Part shown: positions 1 to 8,092 of the stretch, piece after piece
How positions within the stretch are numbered: position 1 is the stretch's first letter
Layout: every line of letters begins with the position of its first letter
Source: Nonomuraea spiralis
GTDB lineage: Bacteria; Actinomycetota; Actinomycetes; Streptosporangiales; Streptosporangiaceae
DNA length: 64,000 nt
Assembly (NCBI RefSeq): GCF_014648435.1
Contig: NZ_BMRC01000036.1
Coordinates: 16,661 to 80,660, forward strand
Direction: 5' to 3'
Program-made: the position numbers and the translations under genes
The notes under the pieces: generated by a model
Told to the model about the DNA's origin: nothing
Seen by the model: the letters and a program-made list of their open reading frames with translations, nothing else
Database searches by the model: none

Positions 1-395
1 CCGGACAGGCCGCCGAAGCGGCTGTCCTTCCGCTCGGTCAGACCCCATTCGTCCATGATGGTCCGCCAGTCGGCCGGATGGTCGTACAGGGAGGCGTAGA
101 GCCGCAGGGCCTCGCCGACCTTGATGCCGTCGGGGAGTGCGGCCTCCTGTAACTGGGCGCCGACGCGCTGCAGCAGCGCGCGCCGGTCGCCCTGCGGGTC
201 GAGGCCCAGTACGCGCACCCTGCCGCCGTCGGGACGCCGCAGCCCGGACACACACTCCACGACCGTCGTCTTCCCCGCGCCGTTGGGCCCGGCGAGCCCG
301 AAGATCTCGCCGCGTGCCACGGTCAGGGAGACGCCGTCGAGCGCCCGGTTGTTCTTGTAGGTCTTGCGCAGGTCGTCGATCTCGATGACTGTCAT
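1..395 (-). CDS. ABC transporter ATP-binding protein, 5' part only
   Basis: The visible N-terminal ~131 residues are the nucleotide-binding domain of an ABC transporter ATPase, which would power export or import through a partner permease outside the window. The start MTVIEIDDLRKTYKNNRALDG is typical of ABC-2/drug-exporter ATPases. A Walker A motif GPNGAGKTT lies near residues 35-43 and a Q-loop region (GAQLQEAALP) follows. The window edge cuts the gene inside the signature motif, just after FGGLSG. An 18-bp perfect palindrome lies 35 bp upstream of the ATG and may be its operator. Substrate cannot be told from this part. Confidence 0.9.
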   Translation of the reverse strand, partial: MTVIEIDDLRKTYKNNRALDGVSLTVARGEIFGLAGPNGAGKTTVVECVSGLRRPDGGRVRVLGLDPQGDRRALLQRVGAQLQEAALPDGIKVGEALRLYASLYDHPADWRTIMDEWGLTERKDSRFGGLS

Positions 396-429
396 GATCT
401 GAGGATCACGGCAGAGCGGCGCCCGCGAT

Positions 430-447
430 ATCCACCGATCGGTGGAT
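430..447. promoter_or_regulatory. 18-bp perfect palindrome, probable operator of the ABC gene
   Basis: ATCCACCGATCGGTGGAT is a perfect palindrome. It sits 35 bp upstream of the ABC ATPase start and between two genes that both read leftward, so it is placed to control the ABC gene. Which regulator binds it is unknown; a TetR- or GntR-type dimer is an inference from symmetry alone. Confidence 0.5.
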
Positions 448-480
448 GGATCCCCCCGGGTACGGGCGCCGCCCGAAGCG

Positions 481-948
481 TCACTTCGACAGGTAGAGAA
501 CCTTCCAGGTGCCCGCGTACAGGCAGTTCAGGGACGGCTTGGAGCCCCGGCCCTCGGCGCAGACCTTGAGCTCGACCTGGTAGACGTCGTGGGACTCGAA
601 GGAGAACTTCTTGGTCGAGCCGAAGGAGCAGTTCCGGACGCTGCGCTCCTTGAAGGGCAGGTTGCTCCCGTCGCGGTAGGTGATCCGGAACACCGCCCAG
701 CCGCAGGCCGAGTCCTTGCGGGTGCGGTCGGTCAGCTTGCCGGTGATCCGTACCGAGCCGGCGGTGGGCAGGTCGGCGTGGTCCTCGCCGGTCGCGGTCA
801 GCGAGCCCACCGCCTTGGCGGCCTGCCCGGGGGCGTAGTAGGGGCCCCAGGAAGCGGCCGAGGCCGCCTGGGCGGGGGAGGAGACGAGCGCGACGAGGGC
901 GGCGGCGGCGACACCGGTCAGTACGGCCGCGGTACGGGAGGTGGTCAT
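481..948 (-). CDS. small secreted basic protein of unknown function
   Basis: A 155-residue protein that I do not recognise. Residues 1-28 form a Sec signal peptide (basic MTTSRT, a long Ala/Val/Leu core, then SSPAQA as the likely cleavage site). The mature part has four Cys, which could form two disulphides, and many Lys/Arg, with a beta-rich look and no catalytic motif visible. The ATG start has a purine-rich AGAGGAAGGA ribosome site about 8 bases upstream. The next gene upstream, on the same strand, also encodes a secreted beta-rich protein, so the two could be co-expressed. Cell-surface or extracellular location is inferred from the signal peptide. Confidence 0.8.
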   Translation of the reverse strand: MTTSRTAAVLTGVAAAALVALVSSPAQAASAASWGPYYAPGQAAKAVGSLTATGEDHADLPTAGSVRITGKLTDRTRKDSACGWAVFRITYRDGSNLPFKERSVRNCSFGSTKKFSFESHDVYQVELKVCAEGRGSKPSLNCLYAGTWKVLYLSK

Positions 949-1028
949 CGAGGGGTTCCTTCCTCTCTGGCGATGACCAGAACTGTGCATTGGACCGATT
1001 TCAACCGCCTTGCGAGCCCGCTTGCAAA

Positions 1029-1811
1029 CTAGTTGTACTTGTACTGCCGCGTAGCGACCCGATGGGTGCCGTTGTAGACCGAGGCGCGGAACATGCTTAT
1101 CGTCTGGTCGCCGTGCTCGGCCTTGCCGCAGGTGTTGAGGCCGGCGAGCTGGTGGATCTCGTACCGGGCGGTCGGGTCGCCGGCCACGAAGTACTCGGCG
1201 CGCGCCTGGTACTCGTCGGCCCTGGTGTCGCAGGCGAAGACGTACGTGCCGCGCTCGCGGAAGCACAGGCTGGCCCCGCCCCCGGTGTACGTGCACAACG
1301 TCGAACGGGCCCGCGCGCCGGCCGGCGTGACGCGGGTGTCGCGCTTGACGGGGTATTTGGTGAGGTTGCGGACGGTCTTCCAGCGGCCCACCCGGACGCG
1401 GTGGTTGCCTTCGTACACGGCGGCCCGGAAGGTCACGGTCCGGCCGATCTCGCGGTTGCCGCGGATCTCGCCCTTGCCGCCGAGGTTGTGGATGACGTAC
1501 TTGGTGCCGAGGTATTCGTTCAGGTGGTACTCGACGACGGCGTGCAGCTTGTCGTTGCGGGTGTCCTCGATCCAGATCCCCGGCCGGTCGCTGCCGTCCG
1601 GGCCCACGCACGCCTCGGCGCCCTTGACGCGCATGCAGGTGGGCTCGGCGGTGGCGGCGACGGCCGCGGGCGTGACGGCGGCGGGCGGAGCCGGCACCGG
1701 CTCCGTGACGGCGGCGGCCTGGCGGGTCTCGCCCTGAGCCACGGCCCCTTCTGTGGTGAGCACGGCGGCCGCCAGCACGACCATGGTCACGAGTTTCCGA
1801 CCTAAAGCCAC
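1029..1811 (-). CDS. secreted protein with two tandem homologous domains
   Basis: A 260-residue exported protein of unknown function. I chose the GTG at 1811 because GGAGAG lies 6 bases before it and because it begins a clean signal peptide (RKLVTMVVLAAAVL, ending near GAVAQG). After a Pro/Ala-rich linker come two copies of the same roughly 80-residue domain. Copy 1 contains VVEYHLNEYLGTKYVIHNLGG and ends FRAAVYEGNHRVRVGRWK; copy 2 contains RAEYFVAGDPTARYEIHQLAG and ends FRASVYNGTHRVATRQYK. The shared pattern of YEIH/YVIH, an FRA-VY-G-HRV ending and conserved Cys points to internal duplication. Each domain is probably a small beta-sandwich; no enzyme motif is seen. Secretion is inferred. Confidence 0.8.
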   Translation of the reverse strand: MALGRKLVTMVVLAAAVLTTEGAVAQGETRQAAAVTEPVPAPPAAVTPAAVAATAEPTCMRVKGAEACVGPDGSDRPGIWIEDTRNDKLHAVVEYHLNEYLGTKYVIHNLGGKGEIRGNREIGRTVTFRAAVYEGNHRVRVGRWKTVRNLTKYPVKRDTRVTPAGARARSTLCTYTGGGASLCFRERGTYVFACDTRADEYQARAEYFVAGDPTARYEIHQLAGLNTCGKAEHGDQTISMFRASVYNGTHRVATRQYKYN

Positions 1812-1935
1812 TTCGGTCTCTCCAGTCTCGGGGGTCACACACCCGGGTGGTGCATGAGTGTGACGCGAAAAATGTCGGAGTAGTTCAGAAATATGCAAGA
1901 TGAGGTTGGCGGCCGTTCATCGGTAGGGTGGCCGG

Positions 1936-2010
1936 ATGGTTGCCCGGATACGGTTTGGGCTCGACGAGGCGGCCTTGGAGCCGTACGTGAAGAGGGCCGC
2001 AGATGCGTGA
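1936..2010 (+). CDS. possible 24-codon upstream ORF coupled to the nucleotidyltransferase
   Basis: A short frame MVARIRFGLDEAALEPYVKRAADA whose TGA overlaps the second codons of the following gene (ATGCGTGA at 2003-2010). It has high GC at third positions like real genes here. It could be a leader peptide that couples translation, or the gene's remnant upstream; its ribosome site is weak. It may be chance. Confidence 0.25.
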   Translation: MVARIRFGLDEAALEPYVKRAADA

Positions 2011-2821
2011 CGAGCGGCTGCGGGAGATCGCCGGGCGGCTGGCCGGAGTGTCCGGGGTGGTGGCCGTCGTCCTCGGCGGAAGCCGGGCGCGCGGCACCCA
2101 CCGGCCCGATTCCGACTACGACCTCGGCCTGTACTACCGGGGCCCGCTCGCCGTCGGCGACCTGCGCGCGCTGGCCCTGGAGATGACGGGCGAGCCGACC
2201 GAGGTGACCGAGCCCGGCGGCTGGGGCCCGTGGGTCGACGGCGGCGGCTGGCTCACCGTGGACGGCCGGCGGGTCGACTGGATCTACCGCGACCTCGACC
2301 GCGTCCACCGCGTCTGGCACGACTGCCGCGCCGGACGCTACGAGATCGGCATCCAGCCGGGCCACCCGCTGGGCTTCTACTCCCACGCCTACGCCGGCGA
2401 GGTGGCGCTGTGCAAGGTGCTGGCCGACGGCTCCGGCGAGCTGGCGGCCCTGCGCGCCGAGACCGCCGAATACCCGCCCGCGTTGCGCGAGGCGCTGGTC
2501 CAGGGCCTGTGGGAGGCCGGCTTCTCGCTCATGACCGCCGGGTACGGCGCCGTCGGCGAGGACCCCGTCTACGCGGCCGGCGCGCTGTTCCGCGCGATCG
2601 GCGTCGCCTGCCACGCCCTGCACGCGGCCGACGGAGCCTGGCTGATCAACGAGAAGGGCATGGTCGCCGCCACCGGCCGGCTGCCCTCGGCGCCGGACGG
2701 GTTCGCCGAACGGGCCCAGGCGCTGCTCGCGTCCGTCGGCGGCACCCGGGAGGAGATCACCCGTACGGTGGCCGCCGCCGAACGGCTCCTGGCCGACGTA
2801 CGGGCGGTCTGCGGCGGTTGA
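2003..2821 (+). CDS. nucleotidyltransferase-domain protein (Pol beta superfamily)
   Basis: A 272-residue cytoplasmic protein of the KNTase/ANT type. It probably transfers a nucleotidyl group to a small molecule or protein; the substrate is unknown. The N-terminal signature VLGGSRARGTHRPDSDYDLG (residues ~23-42) carries the GS motif and the metal-binding D38 and D40. The third acidic residue is probably the D in GRRVDWIYRD. The C-terminal half is alpha-helical, as in aminoglycoside adenylyltransferase relatives and DUF4037-type proteins. An ATG is chosen because it gives the domain its full first helix. It converges on the next gene, with both stops lying in a palindromic repeat. Confidence 0.75.
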   Translation: MRDERLREIAGRLAGVSGVVAVVLGGSRARGTHRPDSDYDLGLYYRGPLAVGDLRALALEMTGEPTEVTEPGGWGPWVDGGGWLTVDGRRVDWIYRDLDRVHRVWHDCRAGRYEIGIQPGHPLGFYSHAYAGEVALCKVLADGSGELAALRAETAEYPPALREALVQGLWEAGFSLMTAGYGAVGEDPVYAAGALFRAIGVACHALHAADGAWLINEKGMVAATGRLPSAPDGFAERAQALLASVGGTREEITRTVAAAERLLADVRAVCGG

Positions 2822-2840
2822 TCAGGCGGCTGATCAGGCG
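2813..2840. repeat. 12-bp tandem repeat that duplicates stop codons of both convergent genes
   Basis: Units GTTGATCAGGCG (2817-2828) and GCTGATCAGGCG (2829-2840) differ at one base, and the period extends left to 2813. Each unit holds TGATCA, a stop on both strands. The plus-strand gene stops in the first unit and meets a second in-frame TGA 12 bases later; the minus-strand gene stops in the second unit with a second in-frame TGA in the first. Confidence 0.8.
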
Positions 2841-3331
2841 TTCTCCTTGGCCCTGGCGGGGGCCAGGGAGGTCAGCAGGAGGAGCAGCGCGCTCTGGGCG
2901 AGCATGCCGGGCGCGAGCGGCGGGGCCGGGCCGACCGACTTGGTCAGCGCGTACCACCATTGGGTGAGGGGCGAGAGGGTTTCCCAGGTGTCGGCGTAGC
3001 GCGGGTCGAAGGCGCCCATGTCGTGGTTGGCCGCGATGTGCGCGTACACGCCGTAGGCGGAGGCCAGCAGCACGACCAGTGCGATCCCGCGGACCGTCTT
3101 GAGCGTGAGCCGGGAGGCGTCCAGGGCGAGCAGCACGAGCGCGGCCGCCAGTGCCAGCAGCGCCACCCAGGGGATGAACTGCTGCCAGGTCTGCCAGTGG
3201 CGTTCGAAGGCCAGCTCCAGGGCGGCGCCCAGGATGCCCAGCGCGACCAGCGCGAAGAGCCCCAGGCGTACCGTGACGGCGCTGAACCGTGCGGTGCGGT
3301 TTTGCGCGTTCGTTGAAGGCACGGGCACCAC
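2834..3331 (-). CDS. small integral membrane protein, hypothetical
   Basis: A 165-residue protein that I do not recognise by family. It has four likely membrane helices (around residues 19-40, 52-70, 80-98 and 140-158) and a conserved-looking extracytoplasmic loop rich in aromatic residues and Asp (ANHDMGAFDPRYADTWETLSPLTQWWYAL). The C-terminus is short and basic (ARAKENA). The start at 3331 gives a polar 18-residue tail; an internal start is possible. No operon partner is evident because both neighbours are on the other strand. Confidence 0.65.
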   Translation of the reverse strand: MVPVPSTNAQNRTARFSAVTVRLGLFALVALGILGAALELAFERHWQTWQQFIPWVALLALAAALVLLALDASRLTLKTVRGIALVVLLASAYGVYAHIAANHDMGAFDPRYADTWETLSPLTQWWYALTKSVGPAPPLAPGMLAQSALLLLLTSLAPARAKENA

Positions 3332-3409
3332 GCTGTGCCCGCGGTCTCAGAGACACCTCAGGAATATATGAAACTTCAATGAGAATCCCGGGCGGGCACG
3401 GCAGAAGGC

Positions 3410-3916
3410 TTGACGCTCATCGCGATCCGGACTTACGGGATCATAGGGGGCGTGAGCGTAGTCGCAGTCGTCTTCTCGGTGCTCGCCCTGGTCCTGAACG
3501 GGCTGATGGCGGGCGTGTTCTTCGCCTTCTCCACCTCGGTGATGCCCGGCCTGGACGCGGTGGGGGAGGAGGCCGCGGCGGCGGCCATGCGCAGCGCCAA
3601 CAGGAAGATCCTGAACCCGGCGTTCCTGTCGACGTTCACGCTGGCGCCCGTGGCCTCGCTGCTCGCCGGTGTGTTCCTGCTGGTCGCCGGGGCCACCGGG
3701 CCCGCGGTCCTCGCGTTCGCGGCGGCCGTGGCCTACATCCTCGGCTCGTTCGTCGTCACGGCCGCGATCAACGTGCCGATGAACAACGCCCTCGACGCGG
3801 GCGAGCTGGCCTGGAGCGCGTACGCGCCACGCTGGACCCGCTGGAACACCCTGCGCGGATGGGCCTCGGCGCTGGCCGTGGCGCTGCTGGGCGTGGCCCT
3901 GTACGTCTGGAACTGA
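3410..3916 (+). CDS. DUF1772 (anthrone-oxygenase-like) membrane protein
   Basis: A membrane protein of the DUF1772 family, whose fungal members include anthrone oxygenase; the bacterial role is unknown. It has four hydrophobic helices. The family pattern NGLMAGVFFAFSTSVMPGL lies in the first helix region and NVPMNNALD with a following W-x-RWN in the third loop; these conserved polar residues in the membrane would form the active site. Length (~155-168 residues) fits the family. Start is uncertain: TTG at 3410 or GTG at 3452 (just after AGGGGG). The latter would give 154 residues. Confidence 0.75.
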   Translation: MTLIAIRTYGIIGGVSVVAVVFSVLALVLNGLMAGVFFAFSTSVMPGLDAVGEEAAAAAMRSANRKILNPAFLSTFTLAPVASLLAGVFLLVAGATGPAVLAFAAAVAYILGSFVVTAAINVPMNNALDAGELAWSAYAPRWTRWNTLRGWASALAVALLGVALYVWN

Positions 3917-3979
3917 CGAGGCCGGACCGGCCGGATGCATCCCGATGGACGGGCACCGGGATGCGCATCCCGCGGCGGA

Positions 3980-5359
3980 TCACATGTTGATCATGTGGCC
4001 CGCGAGGCCGTGGATCGCCTCCTTGACCGCTTCGCCGAGCGTCGGGTGCGCGTGCACGTTGCGCGCGACCTCGTGCACGGTGAGATCCCACTGCTGGGCC
4101 AGCGTGAGCTCGGGCAGCAGCTCGGTGACCTCGGGGCCGATCAGGTGGGCGCCGAGCAGCTCGCCGTGCGTGTTGTCACTGACGATCTTGACGAACCCGG
4201 CCGTGTCGCCCAGGCCGTGCGCCTTGCCGTTGGCCGTGAACGGGAACTTGGCCACCTTGACGTCGTAGCCCAGGTCGCGGGCCTGCGCCTCGGTGTAGCC
4301 GAAGCTGGCCACCTGCGGCTGGCAGTACGTGGCCCGCGGGATCATCACGTAGTCGAGCTCCATCGTCTCGGCGTTGCCGATGGTCTCGGCGGCGATGATG
4401 CCCATCGACTCGGCGGCGTGGGCCAGCATGAGCTTGGCCGTGACGTCACCGATCGCGAAGATGTTCGGCACGTTCGTCCGGCAGCGGCCGTCGACGGCGA
4501 TCGCGCCGCGCTCGGTGAGCTGCACGCCGGTCTTCTCCAGGCCGTAGCCGTCGACGCGCGGCTGGAACCCGATGGCCTGCATGACCTTGTCGGCCTCAAG
4601 CACCTGGGTCTGGCCGTCGCGGGTGACGGTGACCTTGACCGAGGCGCCGGTGTCCTCGATGCCGTTCACGCGGGTCGAGGTCAGCACCTCGATGCCGAGC
4701 CGCTTGTAACGCTTGGCCAGCTCGGCCGAGACCTCTTCGTCCTCCAGCGGCACGACCCGGTCGAGGAACTCCACGATCGTCACCTTGACGCCGTAGTTGT
4801 GCAGCACGTAGGCGAACTCCACGCCGATGGCGCCCGCGCCCGCGATGATGATGCTGCGCGGCAGGTCCTCCGTGAGGATCTGCTCCTCGTACGTCACCAC
4901 CCGCTCCGAAAGCTGCGTGCCCGGGATGAGCCTGGTGGTGGCCCCGGCCGCGATGATGCAGTGGGAGAAAGTGATCGTCTCGCCGTTCACCTGGAGGGTG
5001 TTGGCGTCGAGGAACGTGCCGCGCCCGTCGTACTCGGTGATGGCGTTCTTCTTCATCAGGTAGTGAACGCCCTTGACCCGGCCGTCGGCCACCTTGCGGC
5101 TGCGCTGGAAGGCCGCGCCGTAGTCGAAGGTGACCTCACCGCTGATCCCGAACGTCTTCGCCTCGTTGTGGAAGATGTGGGCCAGCTCGGCATTGCGCAG
5201 CAGCGCCTTGGACGGGATGCAGCCCACGTTCAGGCAGACGCCACCCCAGTACTTCTCCTCGACGACCGCGGTACGCAGCCCGAGCTGGGCGGCACGGACG
5301 GCGGCCGTATATCCTCCGGGACCCGCGCCGAGAACGACGACGTCATAGTGAGTGCTCAT
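3980..5359 (-). CDS. lpdA: dihydrolipoyl dehydrogenase (E3)
   Basis: FAD- and NAD-dependent E3 that reoxidises dihydrolipoamide for the 2-oxo acid dehydrogenase complexes; cytoplasmic homodimer. It has 459 residues, the normal length. The FAD Rossmann motif is GAGPGGYTAA (residues 11-20), the redox disulphide lies in GGVCLNVGCIPSKALL (Cys42/Cys47), a second GAGAIGVE binds NAD, AIGDV is the second FAD contact, and HAHPTLGEAVKEA near the C-terminus supplies the His-Glu base pair. The ATG at 5359 is preferred to an upstream frame extension because MSTHYDVVVLGAG is the family N-terminus. It stands alone, not in the E1/E2 operon at 39-43 kb, which it could serve. Confidence 0.95.
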   Translation of the reverse strand: MSTHYDVVVLGAGPGGYTAAVRAAQLGLRTAVVEEKYWGGVCLNVGCIPSKALLRNAELAHIFHNEAKTFGISGEVTFDYGAAFQRSRKVADGRVKGVHYLMKKNAITEYDGRGTFLDANTLQVNGETITFSHCIIAAGATTRLIPGTQLSERVVTYEEQILTEDLPRSIIIAGAGAIGVEFAYVLHNYGVKVTIVEFLDRVVPLEDEEVSAELAKRYKRLGIEVLTSTRVNGIEDTGASVKVTVTRDGQTQVLEADKVMQAIGFQPRVDGYGLEKTGVQLTERGAIAVDGRCRTNVPNIFAIGDVTAKLMLAHAAESMGIIAAETIGNAETMELDYVMIPRATYCQPQVASFGYTEAQARDLGYDVKVAKFPFTANGKAHGLGDTAGFVKIVSDNTHGELLGAHLIGPEVTELLPELTLAQQWDLTVHEVARNVHAHPTLGEAVKEAIHGLAGHMINM

Positions 5360-5398
5360 GACTCGGACCATACCGCCCACCCCAAGCCACCCTTGACG

Positions 5399-5773
5399 CT
5401 AGACCTCCACCTTGTACGACAGCGTCAGCTCGTCGGCCGGAACCCCGCGGATCCCCCAGTTCACCTTGGGCATCTCGATGATCGTGATCTCCACGTCCTC
5501 GGGGTCGAGATCCGACTTCTCGTAGATCGCCCGGATCAGCGCGCGCTTGGCGTCGTCACTGCGTCCCGTGAAGCACACGACTTCGACGATCAGGTAGTTC
5601 TCGCTCCGCCCGGGGCAGACGAAATCGTCGGCGTCCAGCAGCAGGAACCGGTGGAACCGCTTCTCCTCGGGCACGCCCCACGCGCTCACCAGGCACGACT
5701 GCAGCAGATCGGAGATCTCCCGCTGCCGTCCGCCCCACACGTCGCGTCGTCCGTAAATCTTCACTTGTGCCAT
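5399..5773 (-). CDS. tautomerase-family protein lacking the catalytic N-terminal proline
   Basis: A 124-residue relative of the Tautomerase_2 (4-oxalocrotonate tautomerase superfamily) proteins. Family features visible are VKIYGRRD at the start, the WGVPEEKRFHRFLLLDADDF block, ENYLIVEVVCFTGRSDDAKRAL and the late NWGIRG. The unusual point is the N-terminus: it reads MAQVKIY, so after Met removal residue 1 is Ala, not the Pro that acts as general base in tautomerases. Either the protein is non-tautomerising or it has another role. Its start is only 18 bp from the oppositely oriented response-regulator start, so promoters overlap. Cytoplasmic by absence of signals. Confidence 0.8.
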   Translation of the reverse strand: MAQVKIYGRRDVWGGRQREISDLLQSCLVSAWGVPEEKRFHRFLLLDADDFVCPGRSENYLIVEVVCFTGRSDDAKRALIRAIYEKSDLDPEDVEITIIEMPKVNWGIRGVPADELTLSYKVEV

Positions 5774-5791
5774 GTCGGCAATATAGAGGGC

Positions 5792-6442
5792 GTGATTCGC
5801 GTACTTCTCGCCGACGACGAGGCCATGATCCGGGCCGGGGTCAAGGCGATCCTCGACTCCGACCCGTCCCTGGAGGTGGTCGCCGAGGCCGGCGACGGCC
5901 GGCAGGCCGTCGATCTGGCCCTCGCCCACCGCCCTGACGTCGCATTGCTCGACATCCGCATGCCGCGGCTCGACGGCCTGGCCGCGGCGGCCGAGCTGCG
6001 CCGCGTGGCGCCCGCCACGGCCGTGGTGATGTTGACCACGTTCGGCGAGGACGACTACATCGCCAGGGCGTTGGAGGTCGGGGCGAGCGGGTTCCTGCTC
6101 AAGTCCGGCGACCCGCGCGAGCTGATCGCCGGGATCCACGCGGTCGCCGACGGGGCGGCGTACCTGTCGCCCAAGGTGGCCCAGCGGGTGATCGCCCGGC
6201 TCGCGGGCGGCCGGATGAGCCGTGAGGCCCAGGCCCGTGACCGCGTCGCCGGGCTCACCGACCGCGAGCGCGAGGTCCTCGCCCTGCTCGGCGCGGGTCT
6301 GTCCAACGCGGAGATCGCCCGGCGGCTGCACATCGTGGAGGGCACGGTGAAGGCGTACGTGAGCACGATCCTGACCCGGCTCGACGTGCGCAACCGCGTC
6401 CAGGCCGCGATCATCGCCCACGAGGCCGGGTTGGTAGCCTGA
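5792..6442 (+). CDS. orphan NarL/LuxR-type response regulator
   Basis: A two-domain DNA-binding regulator of 216 residues. The receiver domain (1-120) has the acidic pocket DDE near residues 9-11, the phospho-acceptor Asp in VALLDIRMPRLDG (about residue 54), the conserved Thr in MLTTFGEDDY and Lys in FLLKSG. A LuxR helix-turn-helix follows: LTDREREVLALLGAGLSNAEIA with GTVKAYVSTILTRL. The GTG at 5792 starts directly at VIRVLLADDE. No histidine kinase lies beside it, so its partner is elsewhere. It is divergent from the tautomerase gene with 18 bp between starts, and its stop lies 3 bases before pyrD. Confidence 0.9.
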   Translation: MIRVLLADDEAMIRAGVKAILDSDPSLEVVAEAGDGRQAVDLALAHRPDVALLDIRMPRLDGLAAAAELRRVAPATAVVMLTTFGEDDYIARALEVGASGFLLKSGDPRELIAGIHAVADGAAYLSPKVAQRVIARLAGGRMSREAQARDRVAGLTDREREVLALLGAGLSNAEIARRLHIVEGTVKAYVSTILTRLDVRNRVQAAIIAHEAGLVA

Positions 6443-6445
6443 CCC

Positions 6446-7501
<1,056 letters not shown>

Positions 7502-7524
7502 GGGCTCCCCCTATCGTGGGACGC

Positions 7525-8085
7525 ATGATCAATCCCCCGGTGAAACTCACCGATGACGTCGTCATGCGGGCGATAGCCAAGTCCGACGCGCACGCGCTGG
7601 CCGACGCCTACCAGCGCAACCGCGACTTCCTGCGCCCCTGGGAGCCCCGCCGGCCGGACGACTTCTTCACCGCCGCCGGCCAGGCCGCACGCCTCGAAAG
7701 ACTGGCCGTGGACCGTGCGGCCGGGTTCGTGATGCCGTGGGTGCTCATGGACGGCGACCGGCTGGTCGGCCGGATGAACCTGAACAGCATCATCCGGGGC
7801 GCCGCCCAGAGCGCGTCGCTGGGCTATTGGGTGGACGCCGAGTACAACGGGCGGGGCCTGGCCACCAAGGCCGTGCTGGAGGCGTGCCGGGCCGCCGACG
7901 AGGATTTCGCCCTCCACCGGGTCGAGGCGGGCACCCTCCTGCACAACACGACCTCGCAGGCGGTCCTGCGCAGGACGGGCTTCGAGGAGTACGGCATGGC
8001 CCCCCGCGCCATCTGCATCGACGGCGAATGGCAGGACCACACGCTGTTCCAGCGAATCCTCAACGACCGTCCCGCGCCGATGTGA
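7525..8085 (+). CDS. GNAT N-acetyltransferase, RimJ/RimL type
   Basis: A 186-residue acetyl-CoA-dependent acetyltransferase resembling RimJ/RimL, which acetylate ribosomal-protein N-termini; the real substrate here is unknown. Visible are FLRPWEPRRPDDFFT near the N-terminus, the substrate-side strand GRMNLNSIIRGAAQSASLGYWVDAEYNGRGLATKAV with the acetyl-CoA loop (YNGRGLAT), and the late NTTSQAVLRRTGFEEYG. The ATG at 7525 follows CGTGGGACGC and gives the usual N-terminus. Cytoplasmic. Convergent with the hexosaminidase gene, 7 bases apart. Confidence 0.85.
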   Translation: MINPPVKLTDDVVMRAIAKSDAHALADAYQRNRDFLRPWEPRRPDDFFTAAGQAARLERLAVDRAAGFVMPWVLMDGDRLVGRMNLNSIIRGAAQSASLGYWVDAEYNGRGLATKAVLEACRAADEDFALHRVEAGTLLHNTTSQAVLRRTGFEEYGMAPRAICIDGEWQDHTLFQRILNDRPAPM

Positions 8086-8092
8086 CCGGCGG

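Noticed and set aside
1834..1864. GTCACAC and GTGTGAC inverted arms with a 17-bp spacer
   Set aside because: The spacer is too long for a typical dimer site, and the two promoters nearby do not need it.
3935..6442. An 835-codon plus-strand frame
   Set aside because: Only the last 217 codons form a gene (the response regulator); the first part is the antisense of lpdA and the tautomerase-like gene.
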